Positions 20,522-32,250 of a stretch of 64,000 nucleotides of DNA are shown piece by piece (the first letter of the stretch is position 1; each line of letters opens with the position of its first letter). The stretch comes from Austropuccinia psidii (lineage: Eukaryota; Basidiomycota; Pucciniomycetes; Pucciniales; Sphaerophragmiaceae), in the NCBI GenBank assembly GCA_023105745.1, contig JALGQZ010000004.1, positions 37,958,437 to 38,022,436 of the forward strand. The letters are read 5' to 3'. Under the pieces are notes generated by a model. It ran no database searches. It saw only the letters and a program-made list of their open reading frames with translations, and was not told where the DNA came from. A program made the translations under genes and the position numbers.

Positions 20522-22207
20522 TGTCACAACCACGAGTTTGACCCTCCTCCTTGATGGTTGCGGCAATCCAACCTGGAGCCAAATTGGGGCCAATTGGCCA
20601 CGTCATATCATTTATGGCCCACTGGCCCCCATTGGGTGTCCAATGGCTCTTACGCCACAGCCCATCCCAATGGCCATATCCTGCTGTCATTGGCCCTCTT
20701 GGCCAATTCACACCTCACCAACCCCCAGGCCTTCATCATTGATTTTGGGCCTGGGGGGTCCTTTTTGTCTTCTAGGGGCCTCCAGGCCCCCTAGCCACCA
20801 TCATTGAATCCAGGCCCCCCCTATTCATTAGGGGGTCTTGGGCCTAAATGGCCGAAAAAGGCCATTTAGGCCCCCTACGGTCTGTACGGTCCGTAAGCCG
20901 CGGTCCACCGGCCTTTTAGGCCCCTTTTGGCCTAATCCAATGGGGCCAAAAGGGGCCAAAGGGGGCAACCACCTAGCCCCCAAGGCCAGGTGGGTCCCAA
21001 ACCACATCTGGGCCAACCTGAGCCAAAATTGGTCATATTTGGTTTCGACTCAAAATTGGCCAAAAACGCCTTGGACACCTTTTTGGCCATAAATCACGTA
21101 GGACCCATTTTTGGCCATGGACCACTATGTATCAATATCTCCGTCATGGCCTCTGGCAACTACCAGGGGCCACCAAATCAGTTCATCAAGCTTTTCCCTC
21201 AACTTAAGGAAAATTCTTCCATACCTCCATGCACCCCGTACTCAAGGTTGCAGGAGTGGTGCATATATGGTGTTATATACCATTATGCACCATTTTTGCT
21301 CAGCAATTCAATGGTGACGTTTTCAGGACTCAATTCCATCTTCTCAACTCAAGACACCAAAATCCAACGCCCATTTCAAAGGAGGACTTTTGGACTCATC
21401 AGTTGGGTAATCCATGGCGGCAAGCAGAAGACCATTCAAGGACTCCAACTACCGGGCTATGCAGGAGTTGGGTTGGTACTCTCATTCAGGATTCTTCCAA
21501 CGTTCATTCTCAGAGGTATTCCATCATTTCAATCAGTTGTCAAGGCATCAAGTATTTCAATACTCCTTGGACAACTCAATTGGTTCATACAGGCGGCAAT
21601 CAATCAACCTGTATGTACTTGGCCCAATTGGGCCAATTCATATTCCACTGTGGGAATTCAATCACACAGTTCAATTTCAAGATGGCCAGAACTGTATTGG
21701 CCCGATTCGGACAATACAGCCGGTGATCCACCTTCAGGATCAATCTTTCAGTTTTTCACATATACTGGCCACCTTTCAGCACCTGGGGACTTTTTCCCCA
21801 GTTAATTAATATATTGGATTTATTTTTATCCTTATTTTCTTTTACATTATTAAAGTTAATACTGATAATCTTAAGTCAGTCATTAGCACCCTTTTTCTCT
21901 CTTTCTTTCTTTGCCTGTCAGTGGATATTGGTGGTCATATCCTTTACTAATTCCATTGTTCTTTCTGGCAGGTTGAAACAGTGAATTGAGGATTCACTTG
22001 GTTGGCTTCTTGGCCTTTGGCTTCCTTTTATCTTTGGCCTCTGGCTTCATCCTTATTATTCTTTTATCTTTGGCATATTTGTCCCTTCTCTTTTTTCTGC
22101 TTAAGAAATATATTCCGTAGTATTTCTTATCATCTTTGGAGCCCTCCAAGTGAGTTCTTGATTCCTGAGTGCCAGGCCCTCTTGCTTCCATAAGAGCCCC
22201 TGTGACA
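20522..22207 (+). repeat. A2 3' LTR
   Basis: 1686 bp, TGTCACAACCACG...CCCCTGTGACA, followed by AATAG (22208-22212). Apart from the 36-bp indel it is collinear with the 5' LTR. The same hairpin and AGTTAATTAATATA segment are at about 21783-21813. Confidence 0.93.
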
Positions 22208-22797
22208 AATAGCTGACCTAGACAGGGGATACTAAGATTCCATCAGGCTCACAAGGAGAAGGCCAGATAAGCTCTCCAGTGGCTTCAAACCATTCATAAA
22301 CCAACAGAACAGTGGCCAAGAGTCAGCATTCTTCCCAATGCCAGGAAGTTTCCTGGAGAAGACATGAATACAAGGGTAAAAACAAGACCACCATCAGCCA
22401 GAGGGAGAGAGAGTCAGACCCAATGATCCATAAGCTGTTGGATTTGGTGAAAGAAGTGCACAAGAACCAGAAGAGTTTTAAATAACTCTAGAATCAGTAT
22501 TCCCATTAATAGAAATATTCCCCCCCATGCGGATTAAACATAATGTCGTCACACCTGAGTGTAGCCTAAACAGTTATGCACTGTGGTTACAATTGGCCCA
22601 ATTCACTGAGAAAACTGAAAAGCAGTCTTCAGAACTTGAAGCAAGCCATGAGAGGATGAAAATATTAACAGCCTCCATGTAAAAAATTGTTAAAAACCGC
22701 CAAGAAGCACATTCTCAATTGAGCAAAGCCTCTGAAGAGACCAACAAAACACTGTATCTAGTCTTTGAAGAACAACACCACAGAAAAAGGGACAGGG
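22208..22797 (+). pseudogene. gag: B0 gag, middle part
   Basis: Continues the B0 gag broken at 9244 and matches B2 30505-31100. It covers the basic Gln/Lys/Arg-rich linker ending in LLDLVKEVHKNQK-type sequence and the start of a coiled-coil segment (heptad-rich, with ...ASEETNKTLYLVFEEQHH...). Frame breaks at 22484 and elsewhere make it non-functional. It is cut at 22797 by the solo LTR A5; the match resumes at 24523. Confidence 0.8.
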
Positions 22798-24522
22798 TGT
22801 CACAGGGGCTCTTATGGAAGAAAGAGGGCCTGGCACTCAGGAATCAAGAACTCACTTGGAGGGCTCCAAAGATAAAGGAATAATAAAGTTTTAATTTCTT
22901 TAAAGAAGAAGAATGGAAAAGACAGGTATGCCAAAGATAAAAGAAAAGAATAAGAAGCCAAAGGCCAAAGATAACAAAGGAAGACAAAGGCCAAGAAGCC
23001 AACCAAGTGAATCCTCAATTCACTGTTTCAACCTGCCAGAAAAGGAATGGAATTAGTAAAGGATATGACCACCAGTATCCACTGACAGGCAAGGAAGAAA
23101 AAGAGAAAGGGTGCTAATGACTGACTTAAGATTATCAGTATTAACTTTAAGAAGGTAAAAGAAAACAAAGATAAAAATAAATCCAATATATTAATTAACT
23201 GGGGAAAAAGTCCCCAGGTGCTGAAAGGTGGCCAGTATATGTGAAAAGCTGAAAGACTGATCCTGGAAGGTGGATCACCTGCTGTATTGTCTGAATTGAG
23301 CCATCTTGAAAATGAACTGTGTGATTGAATTCCCACAGTGGAAGATTGAATTGGCCCAATTGGGCCAAGGACATACAGGTTGCTTGATTGACTCCTGTAT
23401 GGATCAACTGAGTTGTTCAAGGGTTATTGAAATACTTGTTGCCTTGGAAACTGATTGAAAGACTGTATAACCTCTGAGAATGCCCTTGGAATAATCCTGA
23501 ATGAAATTTCCAACCAAACTCCTGCAGGGCCAGGTGGTTGGGGTCCTTGAATGGTCTTCTGATTGGCGCCATGGATTGCCAGACTGATGAGTTAAAGAAT
23601 CCTTGTTCAACAATGGGCATTGGATTTTGGTACCTTGATTTGGAATTGTGGAATTTTGGCCTAAAAACGTCACCATGGAATTGCTGAGCAAAAATGGTTC
23701 ATAATGGTATATAATACCATATATGCACCACTCCTGCAACCTTGAGTACGGAGTTTATGGAGGAAGGAAAGAATTTCTCTTGTGTTGGGGGAAACGCTTG
23801 CTGAGCTGGTCTGGTGGCCTCTGGTTGTTGCTAGAGGCCATTGCTGGAATAATGGTCCATGGTGGGCCATGGCCAAAAATGGGTCCTACGTGATTTATGG
23901 CCAAATTGGTGTCCAGAAGGTCTTTGGCCAATTTTGGGGCCAAGGGATTGGTGACCAATTTTGGCTCAGGTGGGTCCAATTGTAGTTTGGGACCCACCTG
24001 CCCTTGGGGGCTAGATGGTTGCCCCCTTTGGCCCCTTTTAGCCCCATTGGATTAGGCCCAAAGGGGCCTACTTGGCCTGCGGACTGCGGACCGTGGACCG
24101 TGAATCACGGCCCACGGGACATAGGAGCCATAGGGGGCCTAAATGGCCCAAAAAGGCCATTTAGGCCTAAACCCCCTTAATAAAAAGGGGTGGCCCAGAT
24201 TGGATGGAGATGGCTAGGGGCCTGGAGGCCCCTAGAAGACAAAAGGACCCCCCCATGCCCAAAATCAAAGACAAAGGCCTGGGGGTTGGTGATATGGAAA
24301 TTGGCCAAGGAGGCCAATGATGGCAGGATATGTCCTAAGGCCATAAATGATGATTGGTAGCCATAAATGGCCAAAGAAAGTGCTATGGCCCAATTTCCAT
24401 AAGGCACCAAAGGGGACCAATTGGCCATAAAAGATATGGTGTGGCCAATTGGCCCCAACTTGGTCCCAGGTTGGAATTGCCACAACATCCATGGAGGAGG
24501 GTCAATCTTCATGGTTGTGACA
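22798..24522 (-). mobile_element. A5: solo LTR of family A, inverted
   Basis: 1725 bp, the reverse complement of an A LTR (TGTCACAGGGGC...GGTTGTGACA on the + strand), flanked by perfect CAGGG duplications (22793-22797, 24523-24527). The internal element has been lost by LTR-LTR recombination. It has its own version of the GC-rich motif array (about 24073-24120) and the conserved hairpin (about 23200-23220). Confidence 0.92.
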
Positions 24523-25384
24523 CAGGGATTGTCTCGATCAAGACATATGCAAACTGTTTAATGTCTACCATAGCATGAAGCCGCAACCACAAGGCCATGT
24601 TTTGGATAATTCATATCCCCAAGATGACATCAAACCAGATGCCATGTTGACTTATTCAGAGAAGGAAGCCTTGAAACCACTTCCTGAGACCTCAAACTGG
24701 CCCAAATTTTCTAGAACTGGAGAATATGACGATATGAAGCTCATTGATTATATTGATGGACTGTTCATTGATGTACCAAGCATACCAGACTACTTGATGA
24801 ATGCTAGACTGAATACAGAATTTAAAGGACATGCTAGTACATGGTACACAGAAATGAAAGAAATTAATGGCAGAAGAAACTGGCGATGGTGGACGAATCA
24901 AATAATCCAAAAGTACAGCAATGGTACTTGGATATGGCAAAAAACAATGTGATTTGAAGATTACAGGTACTCTGTGGACAAAGATCCATATGATTTGTGT
25001 CTCAGACAGTCTAGAAGAGTTATATCCATTGATCCTCAAATGAGAATTCAGATGAGGAATCTCAAAATCCTAAAAAAAATTCCAGGAGAACAAGAGCATG
25101 CAGTAAAATGCAGATGCAACCACAATTGCACTCAAGATGAATTTGCAAACACCTTACAACATTTAAGGAATATAACTAATATGGGGAAATACATCCCGTG
25201 TAAATCAGACTCTATGTGTGATGCCATCAGAGAACAATCTGATGATTACAAAGACCCAAGAGAAGAATTCCTAGTGAAATACCAAGAACAAACCCGACTA
25301 GAAATCCAAGACATACAGTTGGAACCAGGAATGCCACAAGATACTGCAAACAAAACCTTGTGCAAACACACACAAGATTCATAA
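24523..25384 (+). pseudogene. gag: B0 gag, capsid part with nucleocapsid deletion
   Basis: The frame 24575-24952 carries the capsid core (NWPKFSRTGEYDDMKLIDYIDGLFIDVPSIPDYL..., FKGHASTWYTEMKEI). 24974-25384 continues it after a frame break. Compared with B2, about 200 bases are missing near 25205, where ...CKSDSM... joins directly. The whole zinc-knuckle region present in B2 at 31860-32036 is gone. The acidic tail before the protease remains. Confidence 0.85.
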
Positions 25385-27691
25385 ACATTCCTGGTTACAC
25401 CAAACAAAGGAATGACATACATACATGGAACAGCCACAAAAATGACTGTTTGTTTTGACAATGATCTACATCCATTGATCATTGATAGTGGAGCACACTT
25501 CTTTATAGTGGCCAGAAATTATCTGGACAAACACTTCACAAACTGGGAAAGCCAGCTCTTTCCCACCAAGGAAAAGAACTTCAAGAGTGCATCAGAGAAG
25601 ATGACTTCCATTGGGAAAATTATGAAAGAGATAATTATACCCCATAGGAAAGGTTACATCAGACTCAACCCACAATTTTTTGTGCTTAATGATGCCAAAA
25701 TCAAAAGGTTTTTTCTGGGAACAGATTACCAGAGGATTTATTGTATAGATATCTAAAATAGTAAAAACAGGCACATTACAATTGGTGCCAACAAGGAAAA
25801 GAAATTTCACTTGATATATACCAAATATCTTCCCAAGCTCCTCTTGAAGAACTACCAAATGAATTCAGAGAGGGACAGTTTAGCACTACCCTCAACAGTA
25901 ACCAGAAACTAAGTTTATGGAAAATTATGAGAAATAATAGACCTGCATTTGCCATTGGCAAAGAACCATTAGGCAAAAGAAGAGGCCATGATATATAATT
26001 ATATCTGGATGTGGAAAGACTGTATCCACCCATTCTCAGGAGACCCCTTTACCCATCAAGGCTGGAAACCAGGAAGGAAATTGAAAAACATATCAATGAA
26101 CTCCTGCACATGGATGTCATCAGAATTATTGGACACAATAAAATAGTTAAAATTAACCCACCTGGCATCGTGGCAAGTCTAGCATGTGTGGAGATTTCAG
26201 AGCCCTGAAAAACTACACCAAAGCTGACAGGTACCTTACACCCAGGATACCTCATGCCTTAGACAAACTGGAAAAATCCAAATACATAACCAAATTGGAT
26301 TGGATGAAAGTCTTCAACCAGAATGGAGTTAAACCAGACTCCATGAAATTACTCAGAATCATATGCCATATGGGCATATATGAGTACACAAGGATGCCAT
26401 TTGGAATCAAGAATGCAGCAGCTTACTTCCAAAGGATGATGGACACAATATTTCATATATACTCAGAGACATGGGAGTATCATGTGCAGTACATAGACAG
26501 AGTACTAAGTAAATATACACCCATTAATCTGAACGTTTCACTTAAAAAGTGCAATTTTGGCCAACAAGAGCTACTGGCCCTAGGACATAAATATTCAGGT
26601 TTTAGTCTGGCAATTGACCAGAACAAAGTGTAAACAGTACTGCAAAAACCAGTACCAAAAAGAATCAAAGAGATTCAATCCTTCCTTGGGTTTGCTAGCT
26701 ACTATAGGAACCAAATCAAATATTTTGCCCACATAACTAGTAGTTTATAAAAGTTATGTTCAAAAGGTGTAGTTTTTGAAATTACTAAGGAAAGAAGGGA
26801 TTCATATGAGAGGATCAAACATGAACTCAAAAATGCACTTGTGCTCATCTTTCCTGACTTTGAACTACGATTCAAGCTATACATAGATGCAGAATGCAGC
26901 CAAGGCTTGGGAGCAGCCCTTCAGCAGAGACAAATTGTGGATGGTGAACCAAGAGAGGGAGTAATATGTTACATCTCTAGTAAGCTGATAGATTCAGAAG
27001 ACAGGTATGGGGCCACCCAGACTGAATGTCTCCGCTTAGTCTGGGCTTGAGAGAAACTCCATTATTATTTGGAGGGTGCGGTCTTTGAAGTCTACACAGA
27101 CTTCACAGCCTTGAAGTCTTTACTAAACATGAAAACTGCCAATAAACACATTTTGAGGTGGAAAATAGCCATCAAAGAGTATAGAGGGAACATGACCATC
27201 ATATACAAAGAATGCAAAGGTCATACTAATGCAGATGGCCACTGGATAATGTCAAAAGCAACCCAGTTTATGAACCTGAATTAGCAGCTAGAATTGTTAT
27301 CCATTTAATGGAAATTTACAGGAAGAAAAGTTTCAGATTTTCTGAGTGGGCACCAGAAAGTGGTACCCCAGAAAGTGGAAACACTGACTCAGAAGGAACA
27401 GTAACTCTCATATGGGGAATAAGCTCCTCAGAACTGCACAATGAATTCTTCAATCCAGTGATGAAGAAATATGAAAAACACAAACAATGTGGCATATTTC
27501 TGCAACTCTCTCAACAAAAGTACAGGAGCCCAGAACTGGAGTCCCAGTTAGAGGAACCTTGGTTGAGACACTATAAGGACAATAAATCTTTCCTTATAGA
27601 TGTCCTTCTCTACCATAGAGAGAAGCACACTAGTGCACTCACAATAATAGACAGAGACTATATATATTTGATCCTGCAGGAATGCCATGAC
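25385..27691 (+). pseudogene. pol: B0 pol: protease, RT, RNase H and integrase start
   Basis: Protease active site is LIIDSGAHFFIVAR (about 25480). The linker keeps LYPPILRRPLYPSRLETRKEIEKHINELL, lost in B2. RT reads CGDFRALKNYTKADRY, MPFGIKNAAAYFQRMMDTIF, then HIYSETWEY: a 48-nt in-frame deletion at about 26455 removes the YIDD catalytic loop. RNase H includes FKLYIDAECSQGLGAAL and TDFTALKSLL. Further stops are present (for example 26632, 26749, 27048). Integrase begins near 27560 and is cut at 27691 within ECHD by B2. Confidence 0.9.
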
Positions 27692-29108
27692 TCTCAGCCT
27701 GTGACTCAAAACCAGAGCACAAGCATGACAGCAAAAATACCATAAACCAATGGTATAGCCAAGATACCACCAAAACATGGAGCTGAGCCAAATCAGCTCA
27801 AAAGGTATCAAACGAAAGAGAAAAATCACCTTGTTCTGAAAATATAAGTCCCATCACCATAGGACAAGATATAACAAAGTTATTGCTGAGCATAAGCCTT
27901 AATTCTCATCTCTCATCTAAAATCTAGAAGGAGAGGCTTAACCCCATCAAATGGGTATTCCAAATGAAGCTCTAAGCCAGGGCTATCCAATGGTACCAGC
28001 CAAACTGAGCTAGCACCAATATTACTGGAGTTATGGTCAATTTCAGGCCAAACAAGGGTGAACAAAACATTCACCTCTCATCTAACTTCTACAGTTTTAG
28101 TGTGGGATACTTGAAGTAGGGTCTTTTTGAAAAGAGCACAATCAGGGCTATCTGATGGTGTTATCCACTTCCCCATATCTCAACTACAGCAGAAGGTATG
28201 GGGCAAACAAGCTCAATACAGCTTTTTGCCTAAAACACGCAAATGTACAAAAATCTGGTACATGGGATAACTTTGCCATATTTAATGATACCAATATCTA
28301 ATGGGGGTACCAATGTGTAAAGCACATACAGGGCTACACACTGAACCAATTTTGAGGTTGATATCTCAAGAATTGACAAAGTTATGGCTGTTTTCAAGTC
28401 AGGTTCCCACCTGCTGTCATATACAGCCTTACCATGGGATAATGTCCCATAATCATGAATATGAGGTGTCAAATAGACAAATAAGCATTTTTTTACTTCA
28501 ATACCTCATATGTCAGTCAATATTGGGGTCTCATACAGTTTCTGTACAGCATTCTACGCATCATACACATCAGAATCAGGCTGAGGTCCCTAGATGAAAC
28601 GTTTCACCCTGTTTTGGTGAAAACTGCCCAGATGTGGTTTCAAAACCACATCTGAGCCCAATACAGGATATACAGGCTGTTTGCAAACCACAAGCCAGTA
28701 CTAGAGAGTGAAAAAATCTCCACTTCCTCTATGTGGAAAGGTCTAGCACCCTTTCCACCCCATTTCAGGATAAAAAGGAGGCTTTTCACAGCCAGAATTG
28801 TTTCCTCATCCTGATCTTGAATATCCTATGTAGTAAACTGTCCAAAAAAGCTAGTACCCTTGGGTAATAATCAGGTTATAATTATAATTTTAATTGTTGT
28901 ACTTCTTACTATAGTAATCCAACTGGTAAGACTGCATCCAGGGTATAGCGCTCACCACCACTATTTTTCAATAGTAGAATCCTATTATTATATTATAAAC
29001 TATTATATTATATTGAAACTCTTATTTTAAAATTATTTTCATGTGTCATAGTCACAGTTCTAGTTGTCAATAGCCTAATTACTGCTTCAACATAGACTCC
29101 AGCTGACA
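27692..29108 (+). repeat. B2 5' LTR
   Basis: 1417 bp; first bases TCTCAG (G to C in TGTCAG), last bases AGCTGACA. Collinear with 35860-37280. Confidence 0.95.
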
Positions 29109-29711
29109 TTTTCGGGGCCTGGCCATGTTTTTAACCTTTTTGGACCCTCATAAGTGAGTTTTTCTCTTATTTCTCACTTTCTGACAATTGTTTTATTCTT
29201 TTTAGGCGTAATATTTCTTAAAAATATATATATTATATATATATTTCTCTTTTTGGTACATATACCACCTTTTTTAATCATATTTTAAGAGTACCTTTCA
29301 CGTGGCTAATAACCACAAGACCCTTATTTTGGGTGTGTTTTGCATATAAAAACACTTAAGCCAACAATACAGTCTCATTTTTTAATTAAAATAAGACATC
29401 TCATACTGATAAACCAACAGTTGAGGCGTGGTTGGACATATTGTTAACTCAATTGCCCTGTTACACACCACTTTTTGACAGTTTACACTTGCTAATCACA
29501 AGTTATTCTGTGAGATATTGGTATACAAACCGTAAACCAAATATCAGTAAGCTGTATTTCTGACGTGGAATTGTTAATTCAATCACACTGTCATTATACA
29601 AGGGCACACTGTAATAATATACAAGCCCAGAGGCCATTCTTAGATGTGCAAAACCAGCATTTCTTGAGAAGTCTTAACTGACATAAGCCCTCTTTTTCCT
29701 GTTTTGATTCA
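29109..29711 (+). other. B2 leader and primer-binding region
   Basis: TTTTCGGGGCCTGGCCATGTT begins next to the LTR and is the candidate primer-binding region shared with B0, B3 and, in outline, C2. The remainder is AT-rich untranslated sequence, ending at an acceptor-like TCCTGTTTTGATTCAG (about 29697-29712). Confidence 0.55.
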
Positions 29712-29978
29712 GTGGAAGATAACTTCATACCACTCAAAAGCCAGTCACAGGCCAACACACCAGTGACACGCTCAGAACCAGAGGGCAGCAAAGGCAAAGG
29801 GAAGAGGCACAGTGAAGGCCTGATAACAGCAAAAAAGTGGACACCCATTGCCACACAGAAGAGTAGAAAACCACGAAATTCTGCATCAATACAAGGTAAA
29901 CCAACCTTGATAACTTGTACAGGGAAAATTACTATAATTAACCCAGTTGTAACCTCTAAACGTAAATTGCCCAAATGA
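29712..29978 (+). CDS. B2 leader ORF / first part of gag, 88 aa
   Basis: A basic 88-residue frame (MEDNFIPLKSQSQANTPVTR...) starting right after the acceptor-like motif and ending TAA-free at TGA 29976. Related sequence occurs in B0 (8440-8690) and B3 (56100-56330). It may be the true N-terminus of gag before a mutation, or a separate short leader ORF. No recognised domain. Confidence 0.4.
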   Translation: MEDNFIPLKSQSQANTPVTRSEPEGSKGKGKRHSEGLITAKKWTPIATQKSRKPRNSASIQGKPTLITCTGKITIINPVVTSKRKLPK

Positions 29979-30046
29979 GCAGACAACAAATTTGTACAAG
30001 GCACAGTCAAAGGTAAATACCCTAAGAACATAAAGTTTTTGACTGC

Positions 30047-30781
30047 TTGCAAACACTAACATGTCACCTTTACACCTCAGAGATCATGGCTTTCAAAGGA
30101 ACCAACCAGAGGACAGAGAAGGTTTGTCCTGAACCAGAAGACCTGGAAGAGGACACCTTGCACACAGTAGTGGATGGCAAAACAATGAGGGAGATAATAT
30201 CAACCCTGCCATTCACACTCCAATTCAATGGAGACCTCAAACCAGAGGACTGGAAAGACATGGATCAAGTTCTTCAGCTCCACCAACTCCTCAAGGACTT
30301 ATTCCAATGGAGCATGGACAACAAGAGGTTCAACCTGTCAATTAACTGGGCAGAACTTGGAGCAAGTTGCCAAAAGATCTTTCTCAGAGAGATAGACTTC
30401 AAAGACCTGATGGTAATCACCAAAGGTTGGAATCCTACTAGGCAGTTCAGACTCCTGGAGGCAAGGGCACAGAGGATAAGGGAGAATCAAGCCACTATCC
30501 AAGCTATAGAAGAACAGTTGAACCAGACAGGGCCTACTCAGATTCCTTCAGGCTCACAGTGAGCAGGCCAGATCAGCTCTCCAGTGGCTTCACACCATTC
30601 AGAAACCAGCAGATCAGTGGCCAAGAGTCACCATTATTCACAATTCCAGGAAGTTTCCAGGAGAAGGCAAGGAAACAAGGGCAAGAACAAAACCTCCTTC
30701 AACAAGGGGAGGAAAGAGTCAGACCCTATGATTAAGAAGCTGTTGGATTTGGTAAAAGAAGTGCACAAGAACAAGCAGTAG
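30047..30781 (+). pseudogene. gag: B2 gag N-terminal region
   Basis: The frame 30047-30562 (171 aa) reads ...FKGTNQRTEKVCPEPEDLEEDTL..., ...QLHQLLKDLFQW..., ...GWNPTRQFRLLEAR...; a TGA (GGA in the homologous B3 codon) separates it from 30584-30781, a Ser/Lys/Arg-rich tail ending LLDLVKEVHKNKQ. B3 reads through this point. In other B copies a second frame over the same DNA is also largely open. Structural role in particle formation by position; no database domain recognised. Confidence 0.75.
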
Positions 30782-31660
30782 TTGTAAACCACTCTAGAAT
30801 CAGTAGTCCTAGTAATAGAAACATTACCCCCACTCAGACTGAACATAACATTGTCACATCTGAGAGTAACATCAACAGTGATACACTGTGGTTACAAATG
30901 TCCTAATATGCTGAACAATCTGCAAAGCAGTTTGCAGAAATTGAAGCTGGCCAAGAGAGGATGAGAAAAACTCAAGCCTCCTTGGAACAGATAGTTAAGA
31001 ATCTTCAGGAAGGATATGCTCAAATGAGCAAAGGCTCTGAAGAAACCAACAAAAGACTGAATATAGCCTTTGAAGAACAACACCACAGCAAAAGGGACAG
31101 GGATTGTCTGGACCAAGACATAAAAAAATTGTTGAATGTCTACCATAACTTGAAGCCCCAACCACAAGGCCAAGTTATGGAAAATCCATATCAACCAGAT
31201 GACATCAAACCAGATTCCATGTTGATGAATAAGGAAAGATCTCCATCACAATAACAGGATGGAGATGGAATGTCTTATTCAGAGAATGAAGCCTTGAAAC
31301 AGCTTCCTGAGGCCTCAAGCTGGCCCAAATTCTCTGGATCAGGAGAATATTATCATATGGAACTCATAGATTATATTTATGTACTCTTTATTAATGTACC
31401 AATCATACCAGACTACTGGATAACTGCTAGATTGAATACTGCATTTAAAGGTCATGCTAGTATATGGTACACAGAAATGAAATAAATCCATGGCAGAAGA
31501 AACCGGCCATGGTGGAAGAGTCAAATCATCCAAAAGTACAGTAATGGAAGTTGGATATGGCAGAAGACCATGTCATTTGAAAATGACAAATACTCTGTGG
31601 ACAAAGATCCATATGAGTAGTGTCTTAGACAGTCTAAAAGACTTTAAGCCATTGATCCTC
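30782..31660 (+). pseudogene. gag: B2 gag coiled coil and capsid
   Basis: 30961-31254 is a predicted coiled coil (EQIVKNLQEGYAQMSKGSEETNKRLNIAFEEQHH). A TAA replaces a Tyr codon at 31252. 31270-31485 is the start of the capsid core (SSWPKFSGSGEYYHMELIDYIYVLF, FKGHASIWYTEMK), cut by a TAA in place of Glu. Another nonsense codon is at 31618 (TAG for Trp, compare B3 YEWCLRN). The coiled coil probably drives Gag multimerisation (inference). Confidence 0.85.
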
Positions 31661-31662
31661 AG

Positions 31663-32250
31663 ATGAACATCCAAATGAGGATTCACAAACTTCTGACACA
31701 ACTGCCAGGAGAACTAGAGCATGTGTTAAAATGCAGATGCAACCAAAATTGCACTGTAGAAGACATTTCTAACACCTTACAAGACATAAGGAAAAGGACT
31801 AATATAGGGAAATTCACCGCATATAAGAGCAGTAGTTTCAAAGAGAATCAACCTTTCAGTGTAGATCTTAAAGACAAACCCAAAGAAAGAGTGTCAGAAA
31901 TGGCAAAGAAGAGGAATTCTTGTCACAATTGTGGTTTAAAAGACCGCTATGCCAACAACTGTACAAAGGCAAAGAAAAAAGTCTATGCCATTGAGAAAGT
32001 CCCAGAGGAAGAATCTCCAATGGAGGATTCTGAATCAGACTCCATGGGTGAAGCCATCAGAGAACCATCTGATGATGACCAAGACCCCAGAGAAGAATCT
32101 TTAGTGGAATACCAAGAGGAAACCCCACTAGAAATTCAGGACGTACAGTTAGAAGCAGGCATGCCAAAAGACACTGCTAACAAGAACTTGTGCAAACACA
32201 CACAAGATTCACAAACATTCCTGGTTACACCAACCAAAGGAATGGCATAA
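31663..32250 (+). pseudogene. gag: B2 gag C-terminus: capsid end, damaged zinc knuckle, acidic tail
   Basis: 195 residues. The segment LTQLPGELEHVLKCRCNQNCT closes the capsid. The zinc knuckle reads CHNCGLKDRYANNC: the His of the CX2CX4HX4C pattern is Arg (a CAC/CGC type change), so zinc binding is doubtful. An acidic tail (EEESPMEDSESDSMGEAIREPSDDDQDPREE) leads to the protease. The frame ends at TAA 32248. Confidence 0.88.

Larger units (their letters stand above)
9713..22207 (+). mobile_element. A2: full-length family A chromodomain retrotransposon
   Basis: Has 5' LTR, leader, gag, pol, polypurine tract and 3' LTR in order. It is the best preserved A copy: gag is intact, RT keeps YLDD, integrase keeps its acidic residues. 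pol nevertheless has several nonsense codons, deletions and the 2.7-kb element D inside integrase. Its right end abuts AATAG, but the bases left of its 5' LTR (AGTAC) do not match; the partner AATAG lies on the far side of TRIM1. Confidence 0.93.
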
